Shown: positions 9,335-17,855 of the stretch, in pieces
How the letters are laid out: each line of letters starts with the position of its first letter
Numbering within the stretch: the stretch's first letter is position 1
Source of the DNA: Ornithobacterium rhinotracheale
Lineage (GTDB): Bacteria; Bacteroidota; Bacteroidia; Flavobacteriales; Weeksellaceae
Direction: 5' to 3'
NCBI RefSeq assembly: GCF_004088395.1
Contig: NZ_CP035107.1
Coordinates: forward strand, 1,813,001 to 1,877,000
Length of the DNA: 64,000 nucleotides
Made by a program: the position numbers and the translations under genes
The notes under the pieces: model-generated
Database searches by the model: none
Told to the model about the DNA's origin: nothing
What the model saw: only the letters and a program-made list of their open reading frames with translations

Positions 9335-11011
9335 TTATTTATCCGTTACACAACCGTTTGAAGCTGATGATACTAATTTTGCATATTTATATAAAGCACC
9401 TCTTTTAGCTTTTAAATCAGGCGCCACCCAATTGGCTCGCCTTCTTTCAAGCTCCTCCTCTGAAACAAGCAAATCTATCGTATTTGCCTCGGCATCTATT
9501 TGGATTAAATCTCCATTTTCCACAAGGGCAATTAAGCCCCCCTCTTGCGCCTCTGGACACACATGCCCCACCACAAAACCGTGCGTTCCGCCAGAAAAAC
9601 GCCCATCGGTGATAAGCGCCACATCTTTGCCTAGCCCTGCGCCCATAATAGCGGCTGTGGGTTTTAGCATTTCTGGCATTCCTGGGCCACCTTTCGGGCC
9701 TTCATAGCGGATTACTACGACATCTCCCTTTTCTATTTCTCCGTTTTTAATAGCTGCATTTGCCTCGTATTCAGAGTTAAAAACTTTGGCTTTTCCTTTA
9801 AAGTATAGCCCTTCCTTTCCTGTAATTTTTGCCACGGAACCCTCTGAGGCTAAATTTCCGCGCAGGATTCTGATATGCCCTGTGGCTTTGATTGGATTGT
9901 CTAGGGAATGAATGATTTCATTTCCATCAGTCAAATCTGGGACATTTTCTAAATTTTCAGCCAAAGTCTTCCCTGTTACGGTGAGGCAATCTCCATGCAA
10001 AAATCCGTTTTTAAGCAAATATTTTAAAACGGCGGGCGTGCCTCCCACGCGGTGCAAGTCCTCCATCAGGTATTTGCCCGAGGGTTTTAAGTCTGCTAGA
10101 AGAGGTGTTTTTTCGCTGATGCGCTGCATATCTTCTAGCCCAAAATCGATGCCCGCGGTGTCTGCTATGGCAAGGTAGTGCAAAACGGCATTTGTGGAGC
10201 CTCCCAATATGCTGACTAAGGTAAAGGCATTTTCCAACGACTTTTTGGTTACGATGTCCAGTGGCTTAATATCTTTTTTAAGCAATTCCACCACGGCCTT
10301 GCCCGCGGCGTAAGCATCTTTTTCCTTATCGCCGCCCACAGCTGGGTTTGATGAGTTGTAGGGCAACGCCATACCTAGCGCCTCTATTGATGATGCCATA
10401 GTGTTTGCCGTGTACATTCCGCCACAAGCCCCTGCGCCAGGGATAGCATTTTCTATAATCTTTTGGTAAGTTTCTTCATCTATTTCGTTAGCCACTTTTT
10501 GCCCCCACGCTTCGAAAGTGGAAACAATGTCTAATTTCTTTCCAAAGCAGGAGCCGTGTGCCACCGTTCCGCCATATACTAGGACTGAGGGACGATTGAG
10601 CCTCAACATCGCCATCAATGCGCCAGGCATATTTTTATCGCAGCCCACTATGGTAACCAGCGCATCGTAGCTAAGCCCTTCTACCACACTCTCCACGGAG
10701 TCTGCAATTAAATCTCTTGATGGGAGGGAAAATCGCATTCCGTGCGTGCCCATTGAAATTCCATCACTTATCCCTATGGTGTTAAAAATCAAACCTACTG
10801 CTTGGCTATCGTAGACTCCTTTTTTGATGATTTTAGCCAAATCATTCAAGTGCATATTACAGGGATTTCCCTCGTAGCCTGTACTCGCTATTCCCACAAA
10901 GGGCTTGCGCAAATCCTCTTTGCTCAGGCCTATGGCGTGGAGCATCGCTTGGGCTGAGGGGTGAGTAGGGTCGGTAGAGACTTTTGCACTAAACTTTTTA
11001 AACTTTTCCAT
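9335..11011 (-). CDS. ilvD: Dihydroxy-acid dehydratase
   Basis: 558-residue iron-sulfur dehydratase making the 2-oxo acids of valine and isoleucine. Cluster-ligand cysteines are seen in [18 protein letters not shown] and [14 protein letters not shown]; the C-terminal half has [21 protein letters not shown]. First structural gene of the operon, with ATG at 11011, only 18 bp after the attenuator hairpin. The position directly behind a leader peptide and terminator means its expression, and that of all genes behind it, should depend on isoleucyl-tRNA charging. Confidence 0.95.
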   Translation of the reverse strand: MEKFKKFSAKVSTDPTHPSAQAMLHAIGLSKEDLRKPFVGIASTGYEGNPCNMHLNDLAKIIKKGVYDSQAVGLIFNTIGISDGISMGTHGMRFSLPSRDLIADSVESVVEGLSYDALVTIVGCDKNMPGALMAMLRLNRPSVLVYGGTVAHGSCFGKKLDIVSTFEAWGQKVANEIDEETYQKIIENAIPGAGACGGMYTANTMASSIEALGMALPYNSSNPAVGGDKEKDAYAAGKAVVELLKKDIKPLDIVTKKSLENAFTLVSILGGSTNAVLHYLAIADTAGIDFGLEDMQRISEKTPLLADLKPSGKYLMEDLHRVGGTPAVLKYLLKNGFLHGDCLTVTGKTLAENLENVPDLTDGNEIIHSLDNPIKATGHIRILRGNLASEGSVAKITGKEGLYFKGKAKVFNSEYEANAAIKNGEIEKGDVVVIRYEGPKGGPGMPEMLKPTAAIMGAGLGKDVALITDGRFSGGTHGFVVGHVCPEAQEGGLIALVENGDLIQIDAEANTIDLLVSEEELERRRANWVAPDLKAKRGALYKYAKLVSSASNGCVTDK

Positions 11012-11028
11012 TTCTTTATTTTTTTAAT

Positions 11029-11065
11029 AAAAATCCCGCTCATTGCTTGGAATGAGCGGGATTTT
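11029..11065 (-). terminator. Attenuator terminator in the ilv leader
   Basis: On the minus strand ATCCCGCTCATT pairs with AATGAGCGGGAT around a 6-nt loop and is followed by TTTTATT. It lies between the leader peptide and ilvD. The 5' arm contains GCTCATTCC (11049-11057), which is the exact complement of GGAATGAGC (11088-11096) at the leader-peptide stop codon, so an antiterminator that excludes the terminator can form. Confidence 0.88.
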
Positions 11066-11089
11066 ATAAAACATCATAGAATCTCTTGC

Positions 11090-11149
11090 TCATTCCTTGT
11101 GAGAACGAATAATAATAGAAGAGATAATCATAATGTTTTGAGTATTCAT
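11090..11149 (-). CDS. Isoleucine-rich ilv leader peptide (19 aa)
   Basis: The ATG at 11149 opens a 19-codon frame, MNTQNIMIISSIIIRSHKE, ending in TGA at 11090-11092. Six of the 19 residues are Ile, three of them consecutive (ATT ATT ATT), with no Val or Leu. The stop codon lies inside GGAATGAGC, the upstream half of the predicted antiterminator. This is the classical layout of ribosome-mediated attenuation: stalling on Ile codons leaves GGAATGAGC free to pair with the terminator arm, while a ribosome that reaches the stop covers it and lets the terminator form. Inference from sequence; not shown experimentally here. Confidence 0.85.
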   Translation of the reverse strand: MNTQNIMIISSIIIRSHKE

Positions 11150-11169
11150 TTTCGCTATATTTTCGGTTG

Positions 11170-11199
11170 CTAAGATAAGCATCTTTTTTGAATGGCAAA
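11170..11199 (-). promoter_or_regulatory. Bacteroidota-type promoter of the ilv operon
   Basis: Minus strand TTTG (11199-11196), 18-nt spacer, TATCTTAG (11177-11170), one base off TAnnTTTG. The leader peptide ATG is 20 nt further on. Confidence 0.6.
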
Positions 11200-11272
11200 A
11201 AAATATCAATTATTTTTTTTGCAAAAAGGCTTCATCTCGTAAAAAAATACTTTTTAAAAGCATTTTTTCAGT

Positions 11273-12265
11273 TTATTGTCCCAAAGGAATGAAAATCTGC
11301 ACCTGCTCACCTCGAATGATTTGCCACGAGTTAGAAAGTAGGTAGCGGCTATTTTCTTGTGCATATTTTTCAAGGGCTTGGTATGCTTTTCGGATTTCCT
11401 CTGGGCTGTTTTTTGCCGTGATGGTTAGGCATTTGTAGGTAGGTATTTCCACATATTGCATTCCTTCTTGGGCAGGTACATTGGCATCGGTAAATACGCC
11501 CGCTACAAAGGTGTTTTCGGTAGGGTTTCGTTTTAAGAAATACACCACTTCGCCATTGATTTGAGTGGGAGACACGGCATTTTCATCAATTAAGTAGCTT
11601 TCTATCAAGCCTAGTGTTTCGCCTACGGCGGTGCGGTATTCGGTGTCGTCGCCTGCGCTGGTACTCTGCATTATGCCAAAGAGCTTTTGCGCGGGCTGGC
11701 TGACTTCTTTTACCTCATTTGCGTTTTGGTTTTCTGGGTTTTCCGCCTGTTCTTTCAGGAGGAGCACATCAAGTTTTTCAAGGCCATTTTGTAGATTCTT
11801 CTTAATGCTGCGGCGCATCAGGAACGCGTAAACTTGGAATGGGTAGGATACCTCGGGGGTATCAAAGGTCCAGATTACCTTCACTTTTCCATCGTCTAAT
11901 ACTTGAAAGATAGCCTCAGAGGTATTTGCCTTTTCTTCGCCAAACACTAGGTTGTAGCCCACGAATTGATTTTCCTTAGCATCTGTAATGCTCACGGAGC
12001 CGCCCTCGCCATTTTCGTGGTTCCATTTAAAGTAGGCGCCCACGCCCTCGGCGGGGGCGGAAAACTTAGCCTCTATGTGGGGTTCGTTGCCACACCAGCC
12101 GAACCATTGAGACATCTTTTTCAGGTTATTAAAATAATCATACACTTTCTTAGGGTTCGCCTCGTAAATGTATTCCACCTCCTCGTGGGTAGACTTAGGC
12201 AAAAACACGGGAAACACCACAATTCCTATCATTAATAAAAGGAGCGTAATTATTACTTTTTTCAT
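11273..12265 (-). CDS. SRPBCC (polyketide cyclase-like) protein with C-terminal effector-binding-like domain
   Basis: 330 residues from the ATG at 12265; a longer frame from 12322 starts on a non-ATG codon. It opens with a hydrophobic helix, KKVIITLLLLMIGIVVFPVF, likely a signal anchor. Residues ~25-150 fit the START/SRPBCC fold (YIYEANPKKVYDYFNNLKKM, WFGWCGNEP, FDTPEVSYPFQVYAF). Residues ~190-330 look like a GyrI/BmrR-type ligand-binding domain (TYKCLTITAKNSPEEIRKAY). This pairing is known in Bacteroidota proteins of unknown function. Divergent from the lipoprotein gene at 12347. Ligand and role are not inferable. Confidence 0.7.
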   Translation of the reverse strand: MKKVIITLLLLMIGIVVFPVFLPKSTHEEVEYIYEANPKKVYDYFNNLKKMSQWFGWCGNEPHIEAKFSAPAEGVGAYFKWNHENGEGGSVSITDAKENQFVGYNLVFGEEKANTSEAIFQVLDDGKVKVIWTFDTPEVSYPFQVYAFLMRRSIKKNLQNGLEKLDVLLLKEQAENPENQNANEVKEVSQPAQKLFGIMQSTSAGDDTEYRTAVGETLGLIESYLIDENAVSPTQINGEVVYFLKRNPTENTFVAGVFTDANVPAQEGMQYVEIPTYKCLTITAKNSPEEIRKAYQALEKYAQENSRYLLSNSWQIIRGEQVQIFIPLGQ

Positions 12266-12346
12266 ACTTAATTCAATAAGATTTAAAATGCTTTCACGCC
12301 AATTGATATTTATTTTATACATTTGGCGGGTCTAAAAGTACGATTT

Positions 12347-12931
12347 ATGAGCCATATAATAAAAACATTTGCCTTTTTTGGGTTATTTTTTACGCTTTTT
12401 AATTGCACGCCCAATTACATCGCGCTACAAGATGCCGAGCAGGGCTTATTTCTGGAACGCTCCCAAAAGGTATCGCCACAGACTTTCTTCAACCGCAGAA
12501 TGGAAAGCGAGCTAAAAAGCCGCCTCGATAGAAACTGGTATATCGTAAATGAAGATATGGATAATGTATACTTTGGTCAGCTTGAAAAGAGAAACACCAT
12601 CAGTTTTGTAAACCCCTTCTACCGCGTAAACAAGGCTGAGCTAGACAGCCTCTTCCCCGCATACAGAAGCATCGAGGGCAAGCACATCAAGGCAAAAATG
12701 TTTCAGAGTTTTGTAAAACCTATTTTAGACGAGCGCTTAAATTCACTCTGCCCACAGAGCCAACAAATCGACTATAAAAAACGAGATTATAAACTCACCA
12801 AAAATGGCATAGAATCTGAGGTGAAATTTGTAGGAAAATGCTACGAAAAACGAATTTTCACAGCTGAAATTAAGGCAACTTTAAATCCTAAAAATTTAGA
12901 AATCATTTCAGAGGACATTAAAATCAAATAA
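12347..12931 (+). CDS. Uncharacterised lipoprotein
   Basis: 194 residues from the ATG at 12347 (MSHIIKTFAFFGLFF), with a lipobox ending at LFNC (Cys at about residue 20), so a lipid-anchored envelope protein is expected. The remainder is soluble, with many charged residues and no recognised motif. Six bases separate it from the DUF937 gene, so the two probably share a transcript. The upstream frame extension to 12323 uses a non-ATG codon and is less likely. Function unknown. Confidence 0.7.
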   Translation: MSHIIKTFAFFGLFFTLFNCTPNYIALQDAEQGLFLERSQKVSPQTFFNRRMESELKSRLDRNWYIVNEDMDNVYFGQLEKRNTISFVNPFYRVNKAELDSLFPAYRSIEGKHIKAKMFQSFVKPILDERLNSLCPQSQQIDYKKRDYKLTKNGIESEVKFVGKCYEKRIFTAEIKATLNPKNLEIISEDIKIK

Positions 12932-12937
12932 AAAACT

Positions 12938-13525
12938 ATGGATATTCAAAATTTAATTACAAGCGCACTCAACAATCAGGTCATAGGACAAATGAGTAAA
13001 AGTTTAGGCGTAGACGATTCAAAAGTAAGTTCTGTTATCTCAATGGCTGTTCCTGCCATTTTGGGACAAATGAACAAAAATGCTCAAACGCCTCAAGGGG
13101 CAGAAAGCTTGAACCATGCACTCAACGACCACTCTGGCTCTATACTAGACAATCTGAGCGGATTGCTCGGCGGGGCTGCCAACAATGCAGAGGGCGAGAG
13201 CATCTTAAACCATATTTTTGGCGGAAAACAAGAGCAATTAGCTCAAAACCTCGGCACCCAAGCGGGGCTTTCTAGTGGAAATGTTATGCAAATTCTTTCT
13301 ACCATAGCTCCACTCATTATGGGCTTTCTGGGCAAAGAAAAACAGCAAGGAAATTTAAACTCCAATAATATTTCTGATTTGCTCGGTAGCTTGCTAAGTG
13401 GAGCGACAAAAGGAGGCAATCAAAATGTGCTCGAAAAACTTTTAGACCAAAACGGGGACGGCAATATTACCGATGATTTAATGAATATGGGTTCTAACTT
13501 GTTAAAAGGATTCTTCAACAAATAA
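12938..13525 (+). CDS. DUF937 domain protein
   Basis: 195 residues, rich in Gly, Asn and Ser, with the DUF937 pattern: LITSALNNQVIGQMSKSLG, then helical repeats with AVPAILGQM and TIAPLIMGFLG. Near the C-terminus is DQNGDGNITDDLM (about 168-180), which matches a dockerin/EF-hand calcium loop, a recurring C-terminal feature of this family. The family has no settled function. It lies 6 bp behind the lipoprotein gene and is followed by a strong terminator. Confidence 0.8.
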   Translation: MDIQNLITSALNNQVIGQMSKSLGVDDSKVSSVISMAVPAILGQMNKNAQTPQGAESLNHALNDHSGSILDNLSGLLGGAANNAEGESILNHIFGGKQEQLAQNLGTQAGLSSGNVMQILSTIAPLIMGFLGKEKQQGNLNSNNISDLLGSLLSGATKGGNQNVLEKLLDQNGDGNITDDLMNMGSNLLKGFFNK

Positions 13526-13554
13526 GATTTTTTAATTTCACTAAATAAATTCAT

Positions 13555-13591
13555 AAAACCTGCACCTACAAAGGACTGCAGGTTTTTTTTT
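13555..13591 (+). terminator. Terminator after the DUF937 gene
   Basis: AAAACCTGCA (13555-13564), loop, TGCAGGTTTTTTTTT (13577-13591). A 10-bp stem with a long T run. Confidence 0.9.
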
Positions 13592-13645
13592 GTGCTACAC
13601 GCTTAAATTTTAACACATTATATTTGTTAAATTTAGGTACTATGT

Positions 13646-13678
13646 TTTGCATAATACTATTTTTAGTTTATATATTTG
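13646..13678 (+). promoter_or_regulatory. Promoter of the padR-pspC pair
   Basis: TTTG at 13646-13649, 21-nt spacer, TATATTTG at 13671-13678, an exact TAnnTTTG box. The PadR start codon is 28 nt downstream. Confidence 0.65.
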
Positions 13679-13705
13679 CATAAGAAAGTTCTAAACTATA
13701 CAACT

Positions 13706-14038
13706 ATGAATACAGAAAAAGCTAAAGTGCAGATGCGAAAAGGCATCTTGGAGCTTTGTATTCTAAGCATTATCAAACGCGGAGATTGCTATTCTTCTGA
13801 CATTATAGAAGAATTGAAAAACGCGCAAATGTTGGTAGTAGAAGGCACGCTATACCCCCTACTCACTCGTTTAAAAAATGCAAGAATGCTAAGCTACCGC
13901 TGGGAAGAATCGACCTCGGGGCCTCCTAGAAAATATTTTGACATCACACCCGAAGGTGAAAAATTCTTAAGCGAGCTCATAGACTCGTGGCACGACCTCA
14001 CACAAACTGTATCACACATCATCGAAAAACACAACTAA
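13706..14038 (+). CDS. PadR family transcriptional regulator
   Basis: 110-residue winged-helix regulator. From the ATG at 13706 (MNTEKAKVQMRKGILELCIL) the sequence follows the PadR domain: helix-turn-helix region CYSSDIIEELKNAQMLVVEG, TLYPLLTRLKNARML, and the wing SGPPRKYFDITPEGEKFL. PadR proteins usually repress adjacent genes. Four bases separate it from the PspC-domain gene, a pairing seen widely in Bacteroidota, so it probably controls its own operon. The longer frame from 13676 starts inside the promoter box and is rejected. Confidence 0.9.
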   Translation: MNTEKAKVQMRKGILELCILSIIKRGDCYSSDIIEELKNAQMLVVEGTLYPLLTRLKNARMLSYRWEESTSGPPRKYFDITPEGEKFLSELIDSWHDLTQTVSHIIEKHN

Positions 14039-14042
14039 CATC

Positions 14043-15749
14043 ATGGACAAAACATACAACATAGGACTTGGGGGCTTTTCTTTTATCATGGAAGAATCTG
14101 CCTTTAATGATTTAAAAAACTACATCGCAACCCTTCGCCAAAAATGGAGCGAAGATGAGGGGCGAGAGGAAATCATTGCCGATATTGAATATCGCATGGG
14201 CGAGCTGCTTCAAGAGCACTTGAAAGGGAAAGAGGTTGCCGACCGCGAAGACATTAAATACTTAATCTATACCATGGGAATGCCCAACGATTTGGCAGAT
14301 GATGATTTAACTGAAAATTATGCGGAAAACGGATTTTCGGCAAGCAGAACTTCGGCTTCAACAAGCACCAACACTTTTGCCAACAAAAAATTGTACCGCA
14401 ACCCCTATCACCGTATTTTGGGTGGTGTAGCCAGTGGCTTAGCCAATTACTTTGGCATAGACAGAGTTTGGATCCGTTTAGCATTGGTTTTAGCACCATT
14501 TTTAGACATCGTGATGATGGGTATTTCTACCTCATCGCTTATCATTTTGTACATTATAGCATGGATTGTAATCCCCAAGGCGACTACGGTTTCGGATATG
14601 CTACAAGCCAAGGGAGAACCCGTAAACGCCGAAACGATTAAAGAATTTAAAGCTGCCAATGGCGAATTGCCACCGCCAAGAGAAAGTTTTTTTCGTAGTG
14701 CTTTAAAAATATTGCTTAAAATCATTATTTTAACGATTTTGATTAGCTTGGTCGCCGTGGTATTATTCATAGGTTTTACAGTCATTGGTGCCATTTTCTT
14801 TGGCAGTATTACGATAGATTACCTTCCTTTGCTCACCGAAAACACTTGGTCTTTTGGCGTGGCGAGCACGGCACTAATTATAGCACTCGCATCTATCATT
14901 ACAGGACTAATATTGCTCTCTATTAAATTAATATCAAGCAGTTTCAGAGTTCACAAAGCTGCAAAAATTGCTATTCCAATAATTCTGATAGGTTCAATTA
15001 TAACCCTATTCACCTTGGCTGGAATTGAAGCAAGAAATTTCACCGCTAAAAGTTTAAAAACCAACTCGATTCCTCTTGCTGCGACACCAAACGACACGCT
15101 CATCTTTTCGTTCAACAAAGAATTTGATTCTAACACCTTTTTAGACGATGACTATGCAATGGTTGATAATAAAAACACCTTTGATTTCATCAATTCCAAA
15201 GATGCTAAAATCGTAGTAACGAAAACTTCTCGCGGCAAAAACTTTAAAGATGCACAAGAGACTTTAAGTAAATTAAAATTCCCGATTAAAGTATTGTCTA
15301 ACGAAATTGAAATTCCGAATTATTTCACTTTGGGCAAAAACACACCTTTCCGTAATCAAGAAGTGGATTATTACATTCACCTGCCAAACAATGTTCCTTT
15401 TGTAGTGAAAGGGGCTCGTTTTGTGGAACAAAGGAATCAAAACCACACCTATATCACATCAAATGAGAGTAATAAACCAAATGGAACACCTAGAGTTTTC
15501 ATGTTCATTGATGGAGAGTTGAAATGCACCAACTGTACCGATGATGATGTGGAGGATGAAGATTCCACTGAAACCGATAATGATTCTATCAGCATCGATG
15601 GCGAAAATTTAAAGCTTAAAGCCGATGGCAAAAACGAAAATGTAGAACTTGAAATTCCAGGTAAAATCAAAATTGAAGCTGATGGCAAACAACAAAAAGT
15701 GAAAATCAAATTGCCCGACGGCAAAGAAATCGTAAATATTAACGAATAA
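14043..15749 (+). CDS. PspC domain membrane protein
   Basis: 568 residues. The N-terminal ~90 are soluble and acidic; then the PspC domain at about 120-190 (YRNPYHRILGGVASGLANYF, IDRVWIRLALV, IIAWIVIPKA), followed by four further hydrophobic segments up to ~340. The C-terminal ~220 residues should be periplasmic; their end alternates Asp/Glu-rich and Lys-rich segments, including DDDVEDEDSTETDND. PspC proteins respond to envelope stress in proteobacteria; in Bacteroidota the long form next to PadR is common but not characterised. Co-transcribed with padR. Confidence 0.85.
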   Translation: MDKTYNIGLGGFSFIMEESAFNDLKNYIATLRQKWSEDEGREEIIADIEYRMGELLQEHLKGKEVADREDIKYLIYTMGMPNDLADDDLTENYAENGFSASRTSASTSTNTFANKKLYRNPYHRILGGVASGLANYFGIDRVWIRLALVLAPFLDIVMMGISTSSLIILYIIAWIVIPKATTVSDMLQAKGEPVNAETIKEFKAANGELPPPRESFFRSALKILLKIIILTILISLVAVVLFIGFTVIGAIFFGSITIDYLPLLTENTWSFGVASTALIIALASIITGLILLSIKLISSSFRVHKAAKIAIPIILIGSIITLFTLAGIEARNFTAKSLKTNSIPLAATPNDTLIFSFNKEFDSNTFLDDDYAMVDNKNTFDFINSKDAKIVVTKTSRGKNFKDAQETLSKLKFPIKVLSNEIEIPNYFTLGKNTPFRNQEVDYYIHLPNNVPFVVKGARFVEQRNQNHTYITSNESNKPNGTPRVFMFIDGELKCTNCTDDDVEDEDSTETDNDSISIDGENLKLKADGKNENVELEIPGKIKIEADGKQQKVKIKLPDGKEIVNINE

Positions 15750-15776
15750 TCATTTTTTCTCATATGTTATAATTTA

Positions 15777-15808
15777 AAGCCCGTATCGGGTATGCGGGCT
15801 TATTTTTT
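15777..15808 (+). terminator. Terminator after the PspC gene
   Basis: AAGCCCG (15777-15783) pairs with CGGGCTT (15795-15801), followed by ATTTTTT. Confidence 0.75.
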
Positions 15809-15852
15809 AAAAACTAAAAAATTATGAAATTCATTTTAACCTATAAACAATC

Positions 15853-15882
15853 AACGCGAGCACACCAACTCGCGTTTTTTTA
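15853..15882 (+). terminator. Second hairpin with T run
   Basis: AACGCGAG (15853-15860), 8-nt loop, CTCGCGTT and TTTTTT. A back-up terminator for the PspC transcript, or the end of a very short transcript from 15809 onward. Confidence 0.7.
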
Positions 15883-15885
15883 TAC

Positions 15886-15915
15886 TTGTCATTTATCGAT
15901 AAAAAAGTATCTTTG
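15886..15915 (+). promoter_or_regulatory. Promoter directly abutting a start codon
   Basis: TTG (15886-15888), 19-nt spacer, TATCTTTG (15908-15915). The ATG at 15921 is 5 nt after the box, so transcription would begin almost at the start codon (leaderless mRNA). Confidence 0.7.
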
Positions 15916-15920
15916 CCCTT

Positions 15921-16496
15921 ATGAAGAAACTCATCGGCAGCCTTGCCTTTGCGCTCACGGGCTGGAAACTTAAAAACGATTTAGACATTTCTAAAATACA
16001 TAGTTGTGTGCTTGTATGTGCGCCACATACCTCAAACTGGGACTTTTTCTATGCCGTGATGGCGTTCTGGAAACTCGGAATCCCAATGAAACTTTTTATC
16101 AAAGATTCTTGGACTAAACCTTGGTATGGCTTCGTTATCAAATGGCTGGGCGGCATTGGCGTAGATCGTTCAAAACGCAATAATTTAACCGATTACGCTG
16201 GCGAATTGCTTAAAAACTCGCCCGAGGGTTTATTTTTAATTAATTCTCCAGAGGCTACTCGCAGCTTTTCTTCACGCTGGAAAAAGGGATTTTACTACAT
16301 TGCACAAAAGGGCGGAGTGCCTATCGTTTTAGCATTTTGCGATTACAAAAAAAAGGAGGCGGGCATAGGCAAAATCATTGATCCCGCGACGCATTCTGTG
16401 GAAGAAACTTTGAAAATCGCAGAAGATTTCTACCGAGATGTTGCGCCAAAATTCCCTGAAAACTTTAATCCTAAATTTACTGCTGATGAAGACTGA
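15921..16496 (+). CDS. Lysophospholipid acyltransferase family protein
   Basis: 191-residue member of the PlsC/LPLAT fold. The catalytic HX4D motif is HTSNWD (about residues 36-41), and the second motif appears as NSPEATRSFSSRW in place of the common EGTRS. This short form, widespread in Bacteroidota, is distinct from the longer PlsC encoded at 18439. It probably acylates a lysophospholipid or another lipid at the inner membrane. Its last 11 bp overlap the thioesterase gene, giving a three-gene unit with the hotdog protein and menF. Confidence 0.85.
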   Translation: MKKLIGSLAFALTGWKLKNDLDISKIHSCVLVCAPHTSNWDFFYAVMAFWKLGIPMKLFIKDSWTKPWYGFVIKWLGGIGVDRSKRNNLTDYAGELLKNSPEGLFLINSPEATRSFSSRWKKGFYYIAQKGGVPIVLAFCDYKKKEAGIGKIIDPATHSVEETLKIAEDFYRDVAPKFPENFNPKFTADED

Positions 16497-16905
16497 TGAT
16501 TTTTTGGCTAAACTAAACGAAACCAATCACAATACCGTGATGGAAACGTTTGGTATTCAATACATTAGATTTACGGGCAACACACTCACCGCCGAGATGG
16601 AAGTAACGCCCAAAACACACCAGCCTATGGGGCTTTTGCACGGTGGGGTGAATGCCGTACTTGCCGAAACGGTGGGTAGCTATCTTTCGATTTTACAATT
16701 TAAAAAAGAAGATAAAAAATCTGCTGTGGGCATCAACATTCAAGTCAATCACATGCGTGCCGTGCGCAGCGGAAAAGTCTTTGCCACTGCCCGATTTTTG
16801 CGCAAAGGCAGTAGCCTGCATTTTATGGAAATCATCATCAAAAACGAAACGGGGCACATCACAGCACAAGCCACGATGACCAACAAAATTATTGATGTAA
16901 AATGA
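16486..16905 (+). CDS. Hotdog-fold thioesterase (PaaI/YdiI type), candidate DHNA-CoA thioesterase
   Basis: 139 residues starting with MKTDDFLAKLNET at 16486. The hotdog signature is THQPMGLLHGGVNAVLAETVG (about 44-64), with the catalytic acidic residue E62; a further block NIQVNHMRAVRSGKVFA follows. The start overlaps the preceding gene and its stop overlaps menF by ATGA. That coupling to menaquinone synthesis suggests it hydrolyses 1,4-dihydroxy-2-naphthoyl-CoA (MenI role); this is inferred from context, since the fold alone does not fix the substrate. An in-frame TTG at 16438 lies within the upstream gene and is rejected. Confidence 0.85.
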   Translation: MKTDDFLAKLNETNHNTVMETFGIQYIRFTGNTLTAEMEVTPKTHQPMGLLHGGVNAVLAETVGSYLSILQFKKEDKKSAVGINIQVNHMRAVRSGKVFATARFLRKGSSLHFMEIIIKNETGHITAQATMTNKIIDVK

Positions 16906-17855
16906 GTTTTATTCTGTATAAAAATCCTGAAGACGAGAGGCTTTTTTATGCTGAATTAAAAGCCACAGACACCGAGAAAAATGGTCGAAATTTCATTTTT
17001 CATTCGTTTGATAACCAAACAGAATGGATTTTTGAAATATCAGACCAAAAAAATATATCCAAAAACGAAATTTTAAGTTTAAAGGTTGATTTACAGTCAG
17101 AAAATCAGCCGAATTATATTTTATCTCAATCGGAATATTTGGATTTATGTCAAAATTTCATCGCTGAATTAAAGGCAAAAAACTACGAAAAATTGATTTT
17201 GAGCCGTGTCAAAAAAACGCCTGCACTCTCTCCTACCGAGACTTTTCTGAAACTCACGCAAAAATATCCAAAAGCTTTTGTGTATCTTTTTCAGCACGAG
17301 GGCACCACTTGGCTTGGTGCAACGCCTGAACAATTGGTGAAAGTTGAAAACAACACGCTCCAAACTATTGCCTTGGCAGGCACCAAAGCCAATGCAGAAA
17401 ATCGTGATTGGACGGAAAAGGAGCGAGAAGAACATCAATTTGTAGTGGATTACATCGCTTCGGCACTTCGTGATTTTAAGCCCGAAATTGGAAAAACTTT
17501 CACGATAGAGTTGCAAAATATTTCGCATTTAAAAACGGATATTTCAGCAATTTTGCCCGAAAATTTTAACCTAAAACAAATCACCGAACAACTACATCCT
17601 ACGCCTGCCGTTTGTGGCTTACCCAAAGACAATTCTATGGCGTTTATTTTACAAAACGAACCGCATGAGCGCAGATTCTACACAGGTTTTTTAGGTTTTA
17701 AAAGTGCAAATTCAGCTGATTTTTATGTAAACCTTCGCTGTGCCGAATTGTTTAAAGAGTATACTTTGTGCTATGTGGGCGGCGGGCTCACCGCCAAAAG
17801 CGATGCCCAAAGCGAGTGGCAAGAAACCGAACTTAAAAGTTTAACGATTGGGTAA
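16902..17855 (+). CDS. menF: Isochorismate synthase (chorismate-binding enzyme)
   Basis: 317-residue enzyme converting chorismate to isochorismate for menaquinone. The chorismate-binding core has KLILSRVKKT (about 102-111), LGATPEQLVK, IALAGTKA, the HLKTDISAIL segment, and HPTPAVCGLPKD with the metal-binding region; FYTGFLGF and LRCAEL close the site. It is shorter than E. coli MenF because the N-terminal domain is reduced, as usual in this phylum. Overlaps the thioesterase by 4 bp. Its 3' end overlaps the convergent gene at 17841 by 15 bp. A salicylate or siderophore role is unlikely without the rest of such a pathway. Confidence 0.9.
   Translation: MSFILYKNPEDERLFYAELKATDTEKNGRNFIFHSFDNQTEWIFEISDQKNISKNEILSLKVDLQSENQPNYILSQSEYLDLCQNFIAELKAKNYEKLILSRVKKTPALSPTETFLKLTQKYPKAFVYLFQHEGTTWLGATPEQLVKVENNTLQTIALAGTKANAENRDWTEKEREEHQFVVDYIASALRDFKPEIGKTFTIELQNISHLKTDISAILPENFNLKQITEQLHPTPAVCGLPKDNSMAFILQNEPHERRFYTGFLGFKSANSADFYVNLRCAELFKEYTLCYVGGGLTAKSDAQSEWQETELKSLTIG

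Noticed and set aside
15809-15920. Short ORF (MKFILTYKQ...) between two terminators
   Set aside because: It reads through a terminator hairpin and the next promoter, and runs out of frame into the acyltransferase gene; no coding signs.
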